The notes beneath the pieces are model-generated. The model saw only the letters and a list, made by a program, of their open reading frames with translations, was not told the origin of the DNA and searched no databases. Made by a program: the position numbers and the translations under genes. Below are positions 56,677 through 64,000 of a stretch of DNA of 64,000 nt, piece after piece. The stretch's first letter is position 1, and the number at the start of each line of letters is the position of its first letter. This DNA is from Pseudoalteromonas sp. S16_S37 (GTDB lineage Bacteria; Pseudomonadota; Gammaproteobacteria; Enterobacterales; Alteromonadaceae), in contig NZ_JAAUWV010000002.1 of assembly GCF_014694405.1 (NCBI RefSeq), forward strand, positions 62,001 through 126,000, written 5' to 3'.

Positions 56677-57598
56677 ATCGGAAAAACCGTGAAATAAGAG
56701 AAGTAGGCAGTAACAACAATGTAAATGCGATCAGTCTGTATTTGTCCCAAATTAAGTACTCGTTACCTTTTAAAATAGAGAAAGCGACCTGTTTATGACC
56801 TTTCATCAAATTTTTTCTTACGCAGCTCATAACAGAGAGGTGTAACAAATAACGAATACTACTCACAAAGCGCTGTGGCGTATTTTTTTCTTTGGCTAAG
56901 GCGTCAAAAAAATAAATATGAGGAGATAACTCTATACTTTCTGGCGCTGTTGATTGCGTTGAATCAGACTTTGATGCATTTAGGTCATAAACAACCAAAT
57001 ATTCTGGCGAGTAGAATAAATGCATTTGACAAGCAAGGCGGCCCCAAACGACTTGATCTTCACCCAGTTTAACACCAACAGGAAACATACCAACAAGCTT
57101 AAGTGCTTCAGTTTTAATGCAGACAGAAGATGACGTTATTGGCAAGTCTGCGTTACAACAAGCTAAAAAATAGTCTTTAACTTCTGCTGGCTGACTTGGC
57201 AAATGTGCATTCTTCGCTGGTTGTAGTTCGTCACCATTGTAAAACTGATAAGCAGTAAAAAATACAGAGCCTTCAGGGTTGCTTCGGTACAGTGATTCTA
57301 TCGTCTCAAGAAATTGCGGTAACCAGTAATCATCGGCGTCTAAAAACGCAATAAACTCACCTGAAGCCTCGAGAATTCCAGAGTTCCTAGCTTGAGATAC
57401 TCCTAGATTTTTGGGATGCTTAATTAAGCGAACTTTATCACCAAATAAGCGTTCTACCACCTCAACTCCATCATCGGAAGAGCCATCGTCGATGACAATA
57501 ACCTCAAGCGGTTGTTTTGTCTGCGCAAAAATAGACTCCAGCGCTCTAGATACAAACCTAGCTTTATTGTACAAAGGTATGACTACTGATATTTTCAT
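56657..57598 (-). CDS. Glycosyltransferase family 2
   Basis: The 313-residue enzyme has the N-terminus ISVVIPLYNKARFVSRALES, VIVIDDGSSDDGVEVVE, FLDADDYWLPQF (DxD) and GEDQVVWGRLA (catalytic base region). The hydrophobic C-terminus may attach to the membrane. It is the first gene after a 323-base gap. Confidence 0.89.
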   Translation of the reverse strand: MKISVVIPLYNKARFVSRALESIFAQTKQPLEVIVIDDGSSDDGVEVVERLFGDKVRLIKHPKNLGVSQARNSGILEASGEFIAFLDADDYWLPQFLETIESLYRSNPEGSVFFTAYQFYNGDELQPAKNAHLPSQPAEVKDYFLACCNADLPITSSSVCIKTEALKLVGMFPVGVKLGEDQVVWGRLACQMHLFYSPEYLVVYDLNASKSDSTQSTAPESIELSPHIYFFDALAKEKNTPQRFVSSIRYLLHLSVMSCVRKNLMKGHKQVAFSILKGNEYLIWDKYRLIAFTLLLLPTSLISRFFRYARTFR

Positions 57599-57921
57599 TG
57601 ATTTTACGCTCTACAAATAATGTAGATACTCACCCTTTGCTACTATCAAAATACTCTCCAAGCTAAGCAGTTATCGACCCGTGTTACTGGTTGATTTTGC
57701 GAACACGCAATTATAGGGCATTTCACTTTAGTTTGGTACTGCTAGAAGTGTACTTATTTGTAAACAAACTTAGGGAAGCGAAAATTTGATGTGCTTAATT
57801 TATGACTGTAGCACTTTAGGTTTAAATCATCATATTGAGCAATGAGTTACTGTCCACATCCCTTAACATGAGACATGTTTAATTAGAGTTTTCTGTAATA
57901 TCAGAAACTGATATGACAACG
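57599..57921. other. 323-base gap inside part B
   Basis: No gene, terminator or clear promoter was recognised. The bases are AT-rich and do not resemble the flanking glycosyltransferases. It could be a recombination scar or contain a local promoter for the downstream set. Confidence 0.45.
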
Positions 57922-58863
57922 CTATTTACCATGCACTTTCTCATAAACTGGCTTTTGTCGATTAAACAAGCCATTAATTTTACCGATTTGACGTACAACC
58001 AAGAGCCTTCCTTTCATTTTTTTACCTGCATAATTACTAGGTAATAAGGAAATAATAGAACCAAAGATTAGTGCCAGTACTATTTTGCTCAGCTCAACTG
58101 TCATACGTTTAAAAGTAGCATGATGCAACACGATAATGCGCATCTCAGCGGCTCCAATCCTAAACGCTCGTTCAAGAGCCCATCCTTTAGTTACTCGAGA
58201 CTCACTAAATAACTCGTGAGAGATTGCTTGATGTGCAATCCCGAATTTTATCCCCTGAGTTTTTAATCTTGTGAAATATTCTTTGTCACCACCACCATAG
58301 ATAGAATAAAACGGATCAAATCGCTGCTGGTTAAAGTCGAAATACACACTCTTATGTAGCAGTACACTACCTGTACTTTCTAGTAAGTCTATTTCTATTG
58401 TTTCCCTGTGCTGCTTCGGAAAGTAGATAGGAAGCTCAGTCGTCCAACTTGGTGGCTCTCCTTCAAACTCCGCAAGCACAATACCGCCTATGACCTCACA
58501 CCCTAACTTCTTTTGTGCTTCGACCAATGCTTGTAGCCAATTCGTCTCTACCCACTCATCGTCATCAACCATAACAAGATAGTCAGCTTTATGTACATTA
58601 AAAGCACTATCAAGTAGTGCATTCCTAACGAATGAAATACCTCGTTGCTCAACTTTAATTGTATATAGAGGAAGAGCGTAATGAGGTTTAATTGACGTAA
58701 CAACATTAAACCCAGCCAACTCGTTGCAGTCATTTTCAGCAACGACAATGGAAACCGCCAGACCAGATACATCCAAATGTAAAATAGAATTAAGGATTTT
58801 TGTTAAGCCCTCTGGCCGTTTATAAGTTGGAATACCAATTACTATCTTAGGAAATTCGTTCAC
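57922..58863 (-). CDS. Glycosyltransferase family 2
   Basis: A 313-residue GT-A enzyme of a different subgroup. PKIVIGIPTYKRPEGLTKIL at the N-terminus, YLVMVDDDEWVETNW (DDD in place of DxD) and IYGGGDKEYFTRLK (catalytic base region) are visible. It stands alone between two non-coding gaps, and may be a later insertion in the operon. Confidence 0.87.
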   Translation of the reverse strand: MNEFPKIVIGIPTYKRPEGLTKILNSILHLDVSGLAVSIVVAENDCNELAGFNVVTSIKPHYALPLYTIKVEQRGISFVRNALLDSAFNVHKADYLVMVDDDEWVETNWLQALVEAQKKLGCEVIGGIVLAEFEGEPPSWTTELPIYFPKQHRETIEIDLLESTGSVLLHKSVYFDFNQQRFDPFYSIYGGGDKEYFTRLKTQGIKFGIAHQAISHELFSESRVTKGWALERAFRIGAAEMRIIVLHHATFKRMTVELSKIVLALIFGSIISLLPSNYAGKKMKGRLLVVRQIGKINGLFNRQKPVYEKVHGK

Positions 58864-59124
58864 TTAGATCCCTTTTTAAAACAACCAAACAAGCCATTAA
58901 CATTGTATTTCCCATTAAAACAGCTCTATTTAAGACCATAGAATAACTCGCCTCCGCACTAAAACTGCAACTTACTATATGTTGACCATTTCTCGTCAGT
59001 GAACTGACAACTCTTCTAACACGATAGAATTCGACTCTTATTACCATGACGAGGCTTACGTAAAAACCAATCAAATTTTTTCCCCCCGCATCGAACTATT
59101 CAAAATTCAAGCAAGAGCAAAGAC
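58864..59124. other. 261-base gap between a glycosyltransferase and a flippase
   Basis: A minus-strand open frame fills much of this stretch, but it has no good start, no recognisable domain and overlaps the next gene by 17 bases. I treat the gap as non-coding. Confidence 0.4.
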
Positions 59125-60537
59125 CTATAGTCTGTTTTGTAAATAGCCGTAAAATCGTAACGAAATGAATACTATGAGTGCACTGTTAACACCCAAAAAT
59201 ACGCTAATCTCTATCAAAATCGGTACATCAATAAACACCCCAAAAAAGCAAACTCCCATTAGCGAGCAAGATGACAATAGCAAAATAAAAATTGGGGGTT
59301 TAAAAAAATCAATCATACCTAAACCGATACTTGGCTTTATCAAAAAGTACCAATGGACTATGAGAATAAAACCCTGCAATAAAAGCAACGAGGTTAACAT
59401 GAAGGTCAATCCAATTGGCGCTGTAACAGTAATTACGATAATACGCAACGTCGTGACAGCTAAGTTCCAATAAAATGATCGTCTCACAGCCCCAACAGCT
59501 TGTAATAGGCTGCCACAGGGATTGATGATCGACATGATTAAATAAGTAAATGCGAACAAACTGGCAATTAAATGATACTGTGCCCAATTATCCCCAAGAA
59601 CCACAGATAGCAGTAGTTCCGAGAAGTAAGCAACCCCAAGATACAAAGGGATATTTATCATACATAGCAATAACAACGCATTCTTATAATAAGTGCTTAT
59701 CTCATTCTCTGGTGCTTTAACTAAAATAGGAAATAATACACGACTCGCCACTGGATTAATTAATTGCAACATTGGCTTACCAATGAGATCTTTTAGATAG
59801 CTGTATATCCCCAGAACCTCTTTACCAAGTAATTTTAGTACAATCAGCTGGTCAAACTGACGGCTAAAAAGACCAATCATACTCTCTAACATCTGGTAGC
59901 AGCCGTATTTAATTGGCTCTTTTAGTTCCTTTTCTCTAGGTAGTGATATGCCAATGGATGACGATTGAATAATTAAGCACAGAAAAAAAACAACGCCAGC
60001 TTGTACTAATTGACCATAAATAGCACTACTTACCCCCTTACCACTCCAAAGCAAGATACAAATTGTAATAAAGCAAAGTAGCTGTGATGATATTTCTATT
60101 AACGCAATCTTATTAAACTCTAACTCTTTTTGTAATAGTGCAATTGGTTGAGCTGTACATATTCTAATAAAGATGATAGCAACTATTAATAAAGAAAACT
60201 GCTCTAAGTCAGGTAAACCAAAAAACAATCCCAGCCAGGAAGAAAGACTCAGACTAACAACCGAAATAACCGTTCCCACAATCAACCCGAAGGTATATAA
60301 CTGATATTTTATTTGTTTACTTAAGGAGTCAAAAAAAATCACTGCATTAGATAAACCACCATCACCAATAACTTGAGAAAAGCTGACAAAAATACTAATA
60401 AAAGCCAACAAACCTAGAGATTCAGCAGGTAAAGCTCTTGCCAAAATAATAAACTGAAGCAACTGTAATGCAGTCTTGATTACCGTGTTGATAGCACTCC
60501 ATGAAATACTTCTGAATATGGGTAAGGGAGTACTCAT
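59125..60537 (-). CDS. wzx: Polysaccharide flippase (MOP superfamily, WzxC-like)
   Basis: A 470-residue protein with about twelve to fourteen helices. SWSAINTVIKTALQLLQFII and ARALPAESLGLLAFISIFVS are typical of WzxC/teichuronic-acid type flippases. It is the third flippase of the block. It overlaps the WecF-like gene by four bases (ATGA), so its substrate probably carries that enzyme's sugar. Confidence 0.88.
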   Translation of the reverse strand: MSTPLPIFRSISWSAINTVIKTALQLLQFIILARALPAESLGLLAFISIFVSFSQVIGDGGLSNAVIFFDSLSKQIKYQLYTFGLIVGTVISVVSLSLSSWLGLFFGLPDLEQFSLLIVAIIFIRICTAQPIALLQKELEFNKIALIEISSQLLCFITICILLWSGKGVSSAIYGQLVQAGVVFFLCLIIQSSSIGISLPREKELKEPIKYGCYQMLESMIGLFSRQFDQLIVLKLLGKEVLGIYSYLKDLIGKPMLQLINPVASRVLFPILVKAPENEISTYYKNALLLLCMINIPLYLGVAYFSELLLSVVLGDNWAQYHLIASLFAFTYLIMSIINPCGSLLQAVGAVRRSFYWNLAVTTLRIIVITVTAPIGLTFMLTSLLLLQGFILIVHWYFLIKPSIGLGMIDFFKPPIFILLLSSCSLMGVCFFGVFIDVPILIEISVFLGVNSALIVFISLRFYGYLQNRL

Positions 60538-61568
60538 TTCCCAGCTAACTCCATAAACATTTTATTCCACTTAGGAAGTAATGCTTGTTCCGTAAAGTTT
60601 TCACTCATCAACCTTTGGTTTTCTTCATCCGTTCTCTGAGCTAGTTCATTCAGCATATTAAAGGAGAAGCTATCCAAATCTGTAAAATCAAAAAGATTAA
60701 AGCCTATTTCTTTTAAGGCTTTATAGGAAGTTGTATGTGAGTTTAAAAATATTGGTTTTCCCATCATCAACATTGCATATACAGCATATAACCCTTGCTG
60801 TCTATCATGTGCAAATATAAGCATATCGGCACTACTCAATAGCTCATCATAGTGTTGTTTGTGAAGCATATTGATAATCGGTTTAAAACGTTCCGCAAAT
60901 AACAGCTTTCCAATTTGAATTACTTTTTCAATGTAGTCAGCATCGCCCCCATAGTTAAGTGGGACTATCAATTCACATTTAAGCCCCTTTACTAAAGCAA
61001 GCTTTTCGAATATCGCAATATGATTGTTACTTGGCGCTCCAGAGTTACCAACCACTATTTTTAGCCTAGAAGAGGTTAAAGCTTTCTGATTACAGTAAGA
61101 AAAGTCGATCAATGGATAGGGTAAAACTTTGCTTTTTTTTACACCTAAAAAGCGCTCTAATAGCTTCGCATCACCATGGTTTAAGGAGTAGACATGGTGA
61201 AACTTTTTTAATACTAGGCTATGAATAAAACGATTTATTCTACCTTTTAGAGAGAGCTTTGTGTTATAACGATACAACTCAGCCCCCCAAATAATGCAAA
61301 CAGAATCAGCTAGTCGGCGAAAACCCATCAAGTTTCGAATCAAATTTGGATCAAATAGACCATGAAACACAAACCTTGCTGAATCATTACAATTGCGCAG
61401 CATGTCTAAGAGCTCTCTATTAGTTCCGTATTCACGAAAACCAGCCTTAGAGCCAAGCCCTTCACCTGGCACCCAAAATTGCTGTTCTATTCCCTTGGCT
61501 GCATCAATGCAAAACTTTCTCATTGGTAAATAGTGATGTGGTGACGCTGAAAAAATATGAATAAGCAT
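60534..61568 (-). CDS. wecF: WecF-like TDP-4-acetamido-dideoxyhexose transferase (GT56)
   Basis: A 344-residue protein similar to E. coli WecF, which adds Fuc4NAc to lipid-linked ManNAcA-GlcNAc. Shared phrases are FVFHGLFDPNLIRN, IIWGAELYRY, VVGNSGAPSNNHIAIFEKL and LIFAHDRQQGLYAVYAMLMM. The donor here is probably the 4-acetamido-4,6-dideoxyhexose made by the two genes upstream. Confidence 0.85.
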   Translation of the reverse strand: MLIHIFSASPHHYLPMRKFCIDAAKGIEQQFWVPGEGLGSKAGFREYGTNRELLDMLRNCNDSARFVFHGLFDPNLIRNLMGFRRLADSVCIIWGAELYRYNTKLSLKGRINRFIHSLVLKKFHHVYSLNHGDAKLLERFLGVKKSKVLPYPLIDFSYCNQKALTSSRLKIVVGNSGAPSNNHIAIFEKLALVKGLKCELIVPLNYGGDADYIEKVIQIGKLLFAERFKPIINMLHKQHYDELLSSADMLIFAHDRQQGLYAVYAMLMMGKPIFLNSHTTSYKALKEIGFNLFDFTDLDSFSFNMLNELAQRTDEENQRLMSENFTEQALLPKWNKMFMELAGK

Positions 61569-61570
61569 AG

Positions 61571-62140
61571 CTATTGTTGTTCAAGTTGCTTTTGCAAACT
61601 AAGTAAGTTTTTTTTACGATCTTTGATTTTTTTTGCTGGCGTCCCCGCAACTACCGTAAATGCATTTACATCCTTAGTCACTAAACTCAACGCTCCAACT
61701 GCCCCGCCCTGATAAATGGTAACGTCGGGCAGTACAACAGCCCCAGAACCAATAATGCAATGCTCTGATATATAAACAGGCCCATGTTTGACATTAGTAT
61801 ACTCCGCAGGAACCATAGGATTCGTCATATACTCGCCGCTATAATCATCGGAACTCGAATAAATACTGACCCGAGATGATATATTTGCATAGTTACATAA
61901 CGTTATCTTCTGCGCGCCTATTAGGCTTGAAAAAACAGCAATGTGAACAAAGTTTCCTATTTCAATTCCTTTCGCTCCAGCAGATAGAACACAAAAGTCA
62001 TCAATTCTAACGTGATCACCTAACACTATTCTCTCAATGCCATAAAATGACGCTTTGCGTGATATTAAACAACGCTGACCAACTTGCTTAAACCCTAAAG
62101 AGCTTAATTCAGAATCACTATAGTGAGGACTATTTTTCAT
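61571..62140 (-). CDS. vioB: VioB-like sugar N-acyltransferase
   Basis: A 189-residue hexapeptide-repeat enzyme. VRIDDFCVLSAGAKGIEIGN, ISSRVSIYSSSDDYSGEYMT and HCIIGSGAVVLPDV resemble the acyltransferases next to VioA/WecE-type genes. It would acetylate the 4-amino group of dTDP-Qui4N. It is coupled to the aminotransferase gene by ATGA and lies two bases from wecF. An O-acetyltransferase cannot be excluded. Confidence 0.72.
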   Translation of the reverse strand: MKNSPHYSDSELSSLGFKQVGQRCLISRKASFYGIERIVLGDHVRIDDFCVLSAGAKGIEIGNFVHIAVFSSLIGAQKITLCNYANISSRVSIYSSSDDYSGEYMTNPMVPAEYTNVKHGPVYISEHCIIGSGAVVLPDVTIYQGGAVGALSLVTKDVNAFTVVAGTPAKKIKDRKKNLLSLQKQLEQQ

Positions 62141-63231
62141 ACTTTTTGTCGGAAGTTTGTAAGTATAGATTTAACAATATTACAGATAATGCCTACGTCT
62201 TCAAAACTCAAATCATAATACATAGGTAAGCATAAAATACGTGAGGAAATAGAGCGAGCATTTGGCATTGCCACAGATTTTGCATAAGTATCTAGGTCGC
62301 TTAGACAAGGGTAAAAATAACGCCTTGTCTGGATACCATTATCTTCCAATTTTTGTTTTAAATACAAAAGCTCATCCTGATTTTTGAGTAATGTTGGCAT
62401 GTAAGCACCATTAAACTCTGCGCCGATTGCATGCTCTTGCAAATCGACATACTCAGTTAACTGCTTTATATATTCTTGTTGTAACGCCCTACGATGTGAC
62501 ATGATAAGGTCAACGCTTTCAAACACACTCAAGCCCATTGCTGCGTGCATTTCACTCATTTTAGCATTCGTGCCAACTAACACGGGAAGCTGAGACTGGT
62601 TTTGCCCAAAGTTAATGATTTTTTTTGCTTTTTCAAAATCAGCTTGATGCTTAAATATAATCGCGCCACCTTCAACCGAGTGAAACATTTTTGTTGCATG
62701 TAGGCTTAATGTTGCACAGTCACCAAAGTTAAGCAGTGATTGACCTTGGTACTCACTGCCAAAACAGTGGGCGGCATCATAAATCACTTTTAAGTTATAT
62801 TTTTCGGCCAAACTTTGTATTGCATTTACATCACACGGATTACCAAACACATGAACAGGAACAAGTGAGTCAGCCCATTCTAAGTCTTGCTCTTTTACTT
62901 TTTTGGGATCTAAATTAAATGTTTTGTCACATACATCGCTAAAGCGCATTTGTATATTTTGCAACCGCAGCGCACCAGATGTTGCTGCAAATGTAAAAGG
63001 GGTAGTAATGGTTTTAGTAATACTCATAGTTTGGTATGCAACATGTAATGCTAGGGTACCATTAGCAACCAACAACAAATGCTCTACACCTAAATATCCT
63101 TTTAATTTCTCAGTGAGCATTTCGACGCAGGGGCCATTGTTGGTAAGCCAATTGCGCTGGAATATATCAGATATGTGTGATTGATAATGCAAAAGATCAG
63201 GGAGAAAAGGTTTTACTATTGGGTATTTCAC
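62137..63231 (-). CDS. vioA: VioA-like dTDP-4-keto-6-deoxyglucose 4-aminotransferase
   Basis: A 364-residue DegT-family PLP enzyme. KPFLPDLLHYQSHI, NWLTNNGPCVEML, VANGTLALHVAYQT, VFGNPCDVNAIQSLAEKYNL and KVIYDAAHCFGSEYQGQSLL match VioA closely. The internal aldimine lysine is in SLHATKMFHSVEGG. VioA makes dTDP-Qui4N; the related WecE makes the galacto isomer Fuc4N. This is the first gene of part B. Its promoter is not clear: TATACT near 63290 is a possible -10 without a good -35. Confidence 0.88.
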   Translation of the reverse strand: MKYPIVKPFLPDLLHYQSHISDIFQRNWLTNNGPCVEMLTEKLKGYLGVEHLLLVANGTLALHVAYQTMSITKTITTPFTFAATSGALRLQNIQMRFSDVCDKTFNLDPKKVKEQDLEWADSLVPVHVFGNPCDVNAIQSLAEKYNLKVIYDAAHCFGSEYQGQSLLNFGDCATLSLHATKMFHSVEGGAIIFKHQADFEKAKKIINFGQNQSQLPVLVGTNAKMSEMHAAMGLSVFESVDLIMSHRRALQQEYIKQLTEYVDLQEHAIGAEFNGAYMPTLLKNQDELLYLKQKLEDNGIQTRRYFYPCLSDLDTYAKSVAMPNARSISSRILCLPMYYDLSFEDVGIICNIVKSILTNFRQKV

Positions 63232-63370
63232 ATTCCGCTCAGCGTTTTATTACAACCGTAATAGTTTACATAAGCGCAGCCACTTTAGAAAGTATATTAG
63301 TATTTAAATAAAAGTTAGTACCTAGAAACTTGTGTCCTTACGGCATGAAAACTATTAGCTGCGTAAAAGT

Positions 63371-63400
63371 AAAAAAGCGAGCCATAGGCTCGCTTTTCAA
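63371..63400 (-). terminator. Intrinsic terminator of the surface-protein gene
   Basis: An 11-bp perfect stem (AAAAGCGAGCC / GGCTCGCTTTT, loop ATA at 63384-63386) is followed on the minus strand by a T-rich run. It lies about 20 bases after the stop codon at 63418 and separates this gene from part B. Confidence 0.9.
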
Positions 63401-63417
63401 ACTTTATTAAAGCAATA

Positions 63418-64000
63418 TTAGTTAACTTTAACGCGGTCTTTGTCAGCTTTGCTGTAGTAAATAGTGCTAACGTCGATGTTAGAAGCTGGTGCGTTTGTAG
63501 TGATACGAACGCCAGCATAACCAGTTACTGAGTTTTCTTTAGCTAGTGCATCAACAGCAGCAGATACGTCAGTTACTGTGTATTTACTAGCAGTACCTAC
63601 TTTCTTAGCAGCAACCATTTTGCCACCAGCGAAGATTTCAGCCATGATGTCGCCTTCAACAGTACCATTGTTAGTTACTGTGATTGCGCGAGCGAAATCT
63701 TCTTGGAAAGGTACAAATTCTGAGTACTCAGAATCACCGTTTAGTGACCAAGTTGAAACTAATGCTTTGTCAGCAACTGTAGTCGCTTTAGAAGTGCCTT
63801 CTTTAACAACAGCTGTAAAGGTGATTGACTGAGGTGCAGTTAAAGCTACACGCTTAGCCGCAGCAGGCATTACAAAGTTGATTGTTTTACCAGTAAGAGC
63901 AGTTGCGCCTTTAAGCGTAGCTGTGTTACCAGAAACTGTGAACTTGTCAGTTGCAGCTGCACCAACATTGATTGAATCAACACCAGTGAAATCACCGTTT
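63418..64000 (-). CDS. C-terminal part of a large secreted-looking beta-rich protein (5' end outside window)
   Basis: The frame is open from the window edge to the stop at 63418 (about 193 codons). The sequence is rich in Ala, Thr, Val and Gly, has no cysteine and alternates like beta strands (FTVSGNTATLKGATALTGKT, ITVTNNGTVEGDIMAEIF). Codon use is strongly biased towards a few codons (GCA, GGT, ACT, GTT), as in abundant proteins. A strong terminator follows. I recall an S-layer protein (Slr4) described in Pseudoalteromonas; this could be a homologue, but that is only a guess from composition and context. Confidence 0.6.
   Translation of the reverse strand, partial: NGDFTGVDSINVGAAATDKFTVSGNTATLKGATALTGKTINFVMPAAAKRVALTAPQSITFTAVVKEGTSKATTVADKALVSTWSLNGDSEYSEFVPFQEDFARAITVTNNGTVEGDIMAEIFAGGKMVAAKKVGTASKYTVTDVSAAVDALAKENSVTGYAGVRITTNAPASNIDVSTIYYSKADKDRVKVN

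Noticed and set aside
58847..59074. 75-codon minus-strand open frame in the gap before a GT2 gene
   Set aside because: It has no ribosome site and no recognisable domain, and overlaps the following gene. A decayed fragment is possible but cannot be supported.

Overview
The window reads as a chromosomal segment of a marine gammaproteobacterium of the Alteromonadales, most likely Pseudoalteromonas or a close relative. The basis is the protein families (a TIGR03899-type protein, a TIGR04219-type outer membrane protein, a DUF2333 protein, RfaH, DusA, a Wza/Wzb/Wzc capsule set) and an AT-rich, densely packed layout. No rRNA, tRNA or CRISPR array was seen.

Layout. 1-7.5 kb is ordinary chromosome: a response regulator with GGDEF-like and EAL domains (cut by the window edge), a two-gene unit with an apparent ATT start, an outer membrane beta-barrel, a DUF2333 protein, a PCu(A)C copper chaperone and a psp-type envelope-stress cluster with a sigma-54-like promoter. 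7.5-11.7 kb is dusA and an accessory element inserted in its 5' end: an integrase remnant, a hipBA toxin-antitoxin pair behind three matching 26-bp operators, and beyond it the displaced original 5' end of dusA. A catalytically dead tyrosine-recombinase homologue follows. 11.7-15.9 kb holds a lipoprotein of unknown role and a YjbH/WbfB-like outer membrane protein.

16.0-63.2 kb is a 47-kb surface-polysaccharide region, all on the minus strand. Part A (16.0-44.4 kb) starts with wza-wzb-wzc and continues with wecB-wecC, a TviB-like dehydrogenase, a WbpB-like 3-dehydrogenase, a PhaB-like reductase, an LpxD-like acyltransferase, a WbpE-like aminotransferase, a flippase, glycosyltransferases, a polymerase, an AsnB-like amidotransferase, an acetamidino module (WbuX/Y/Z type), a fused bi-domain oxidoreductase, a heparinase-like protein, a WbpV-like reductase, a small phosphoglycosyl transferase and WbpM. 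The gene set predicts a polymer with ManNAcA, a 2,3-diamino uronic acid whose N-3 acyl group may be (R)-3-hydroxybutyryl, a 6-deoxy-HexNAc, amide and acetamidino groups.

Part B (45.0-63.2 kb) carries rfaH, ugd, a polymerase, glycosyltransferases, two flippases, rmlA/rmlB, an FdtA/B/C-like branch making a dTDP-3-acetamido-3,6-dideoxyhexose, a VioA/VioB-like branch making a dTDP-4-acetamido-4,6-dideoxyhexose, and WecG- and WecF-like transferases. WecB/WecC in part A with WecG/WecF in part B recall enterobacterial common antigen. RfaH is encoded just upstream of wza, whose leader carries a near-consensus ops element downstream of a good promoter with a 16-bp palindrome in its spacer.

63.4-64.0 kb is the C-terminal part of a secreted-looking, beta-rich, possibly abundant surface protein that runs off the window.

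The best candidates for something undescribed are the predicted 3-hydroxybutyryl diamino-uronic acid pathway, the hipBA island with its triple operator in dusA, the cytoplasmic-looking heparinase fold protein in the biosynthetic operon, and the ops variant paired with a substituted RfaH.
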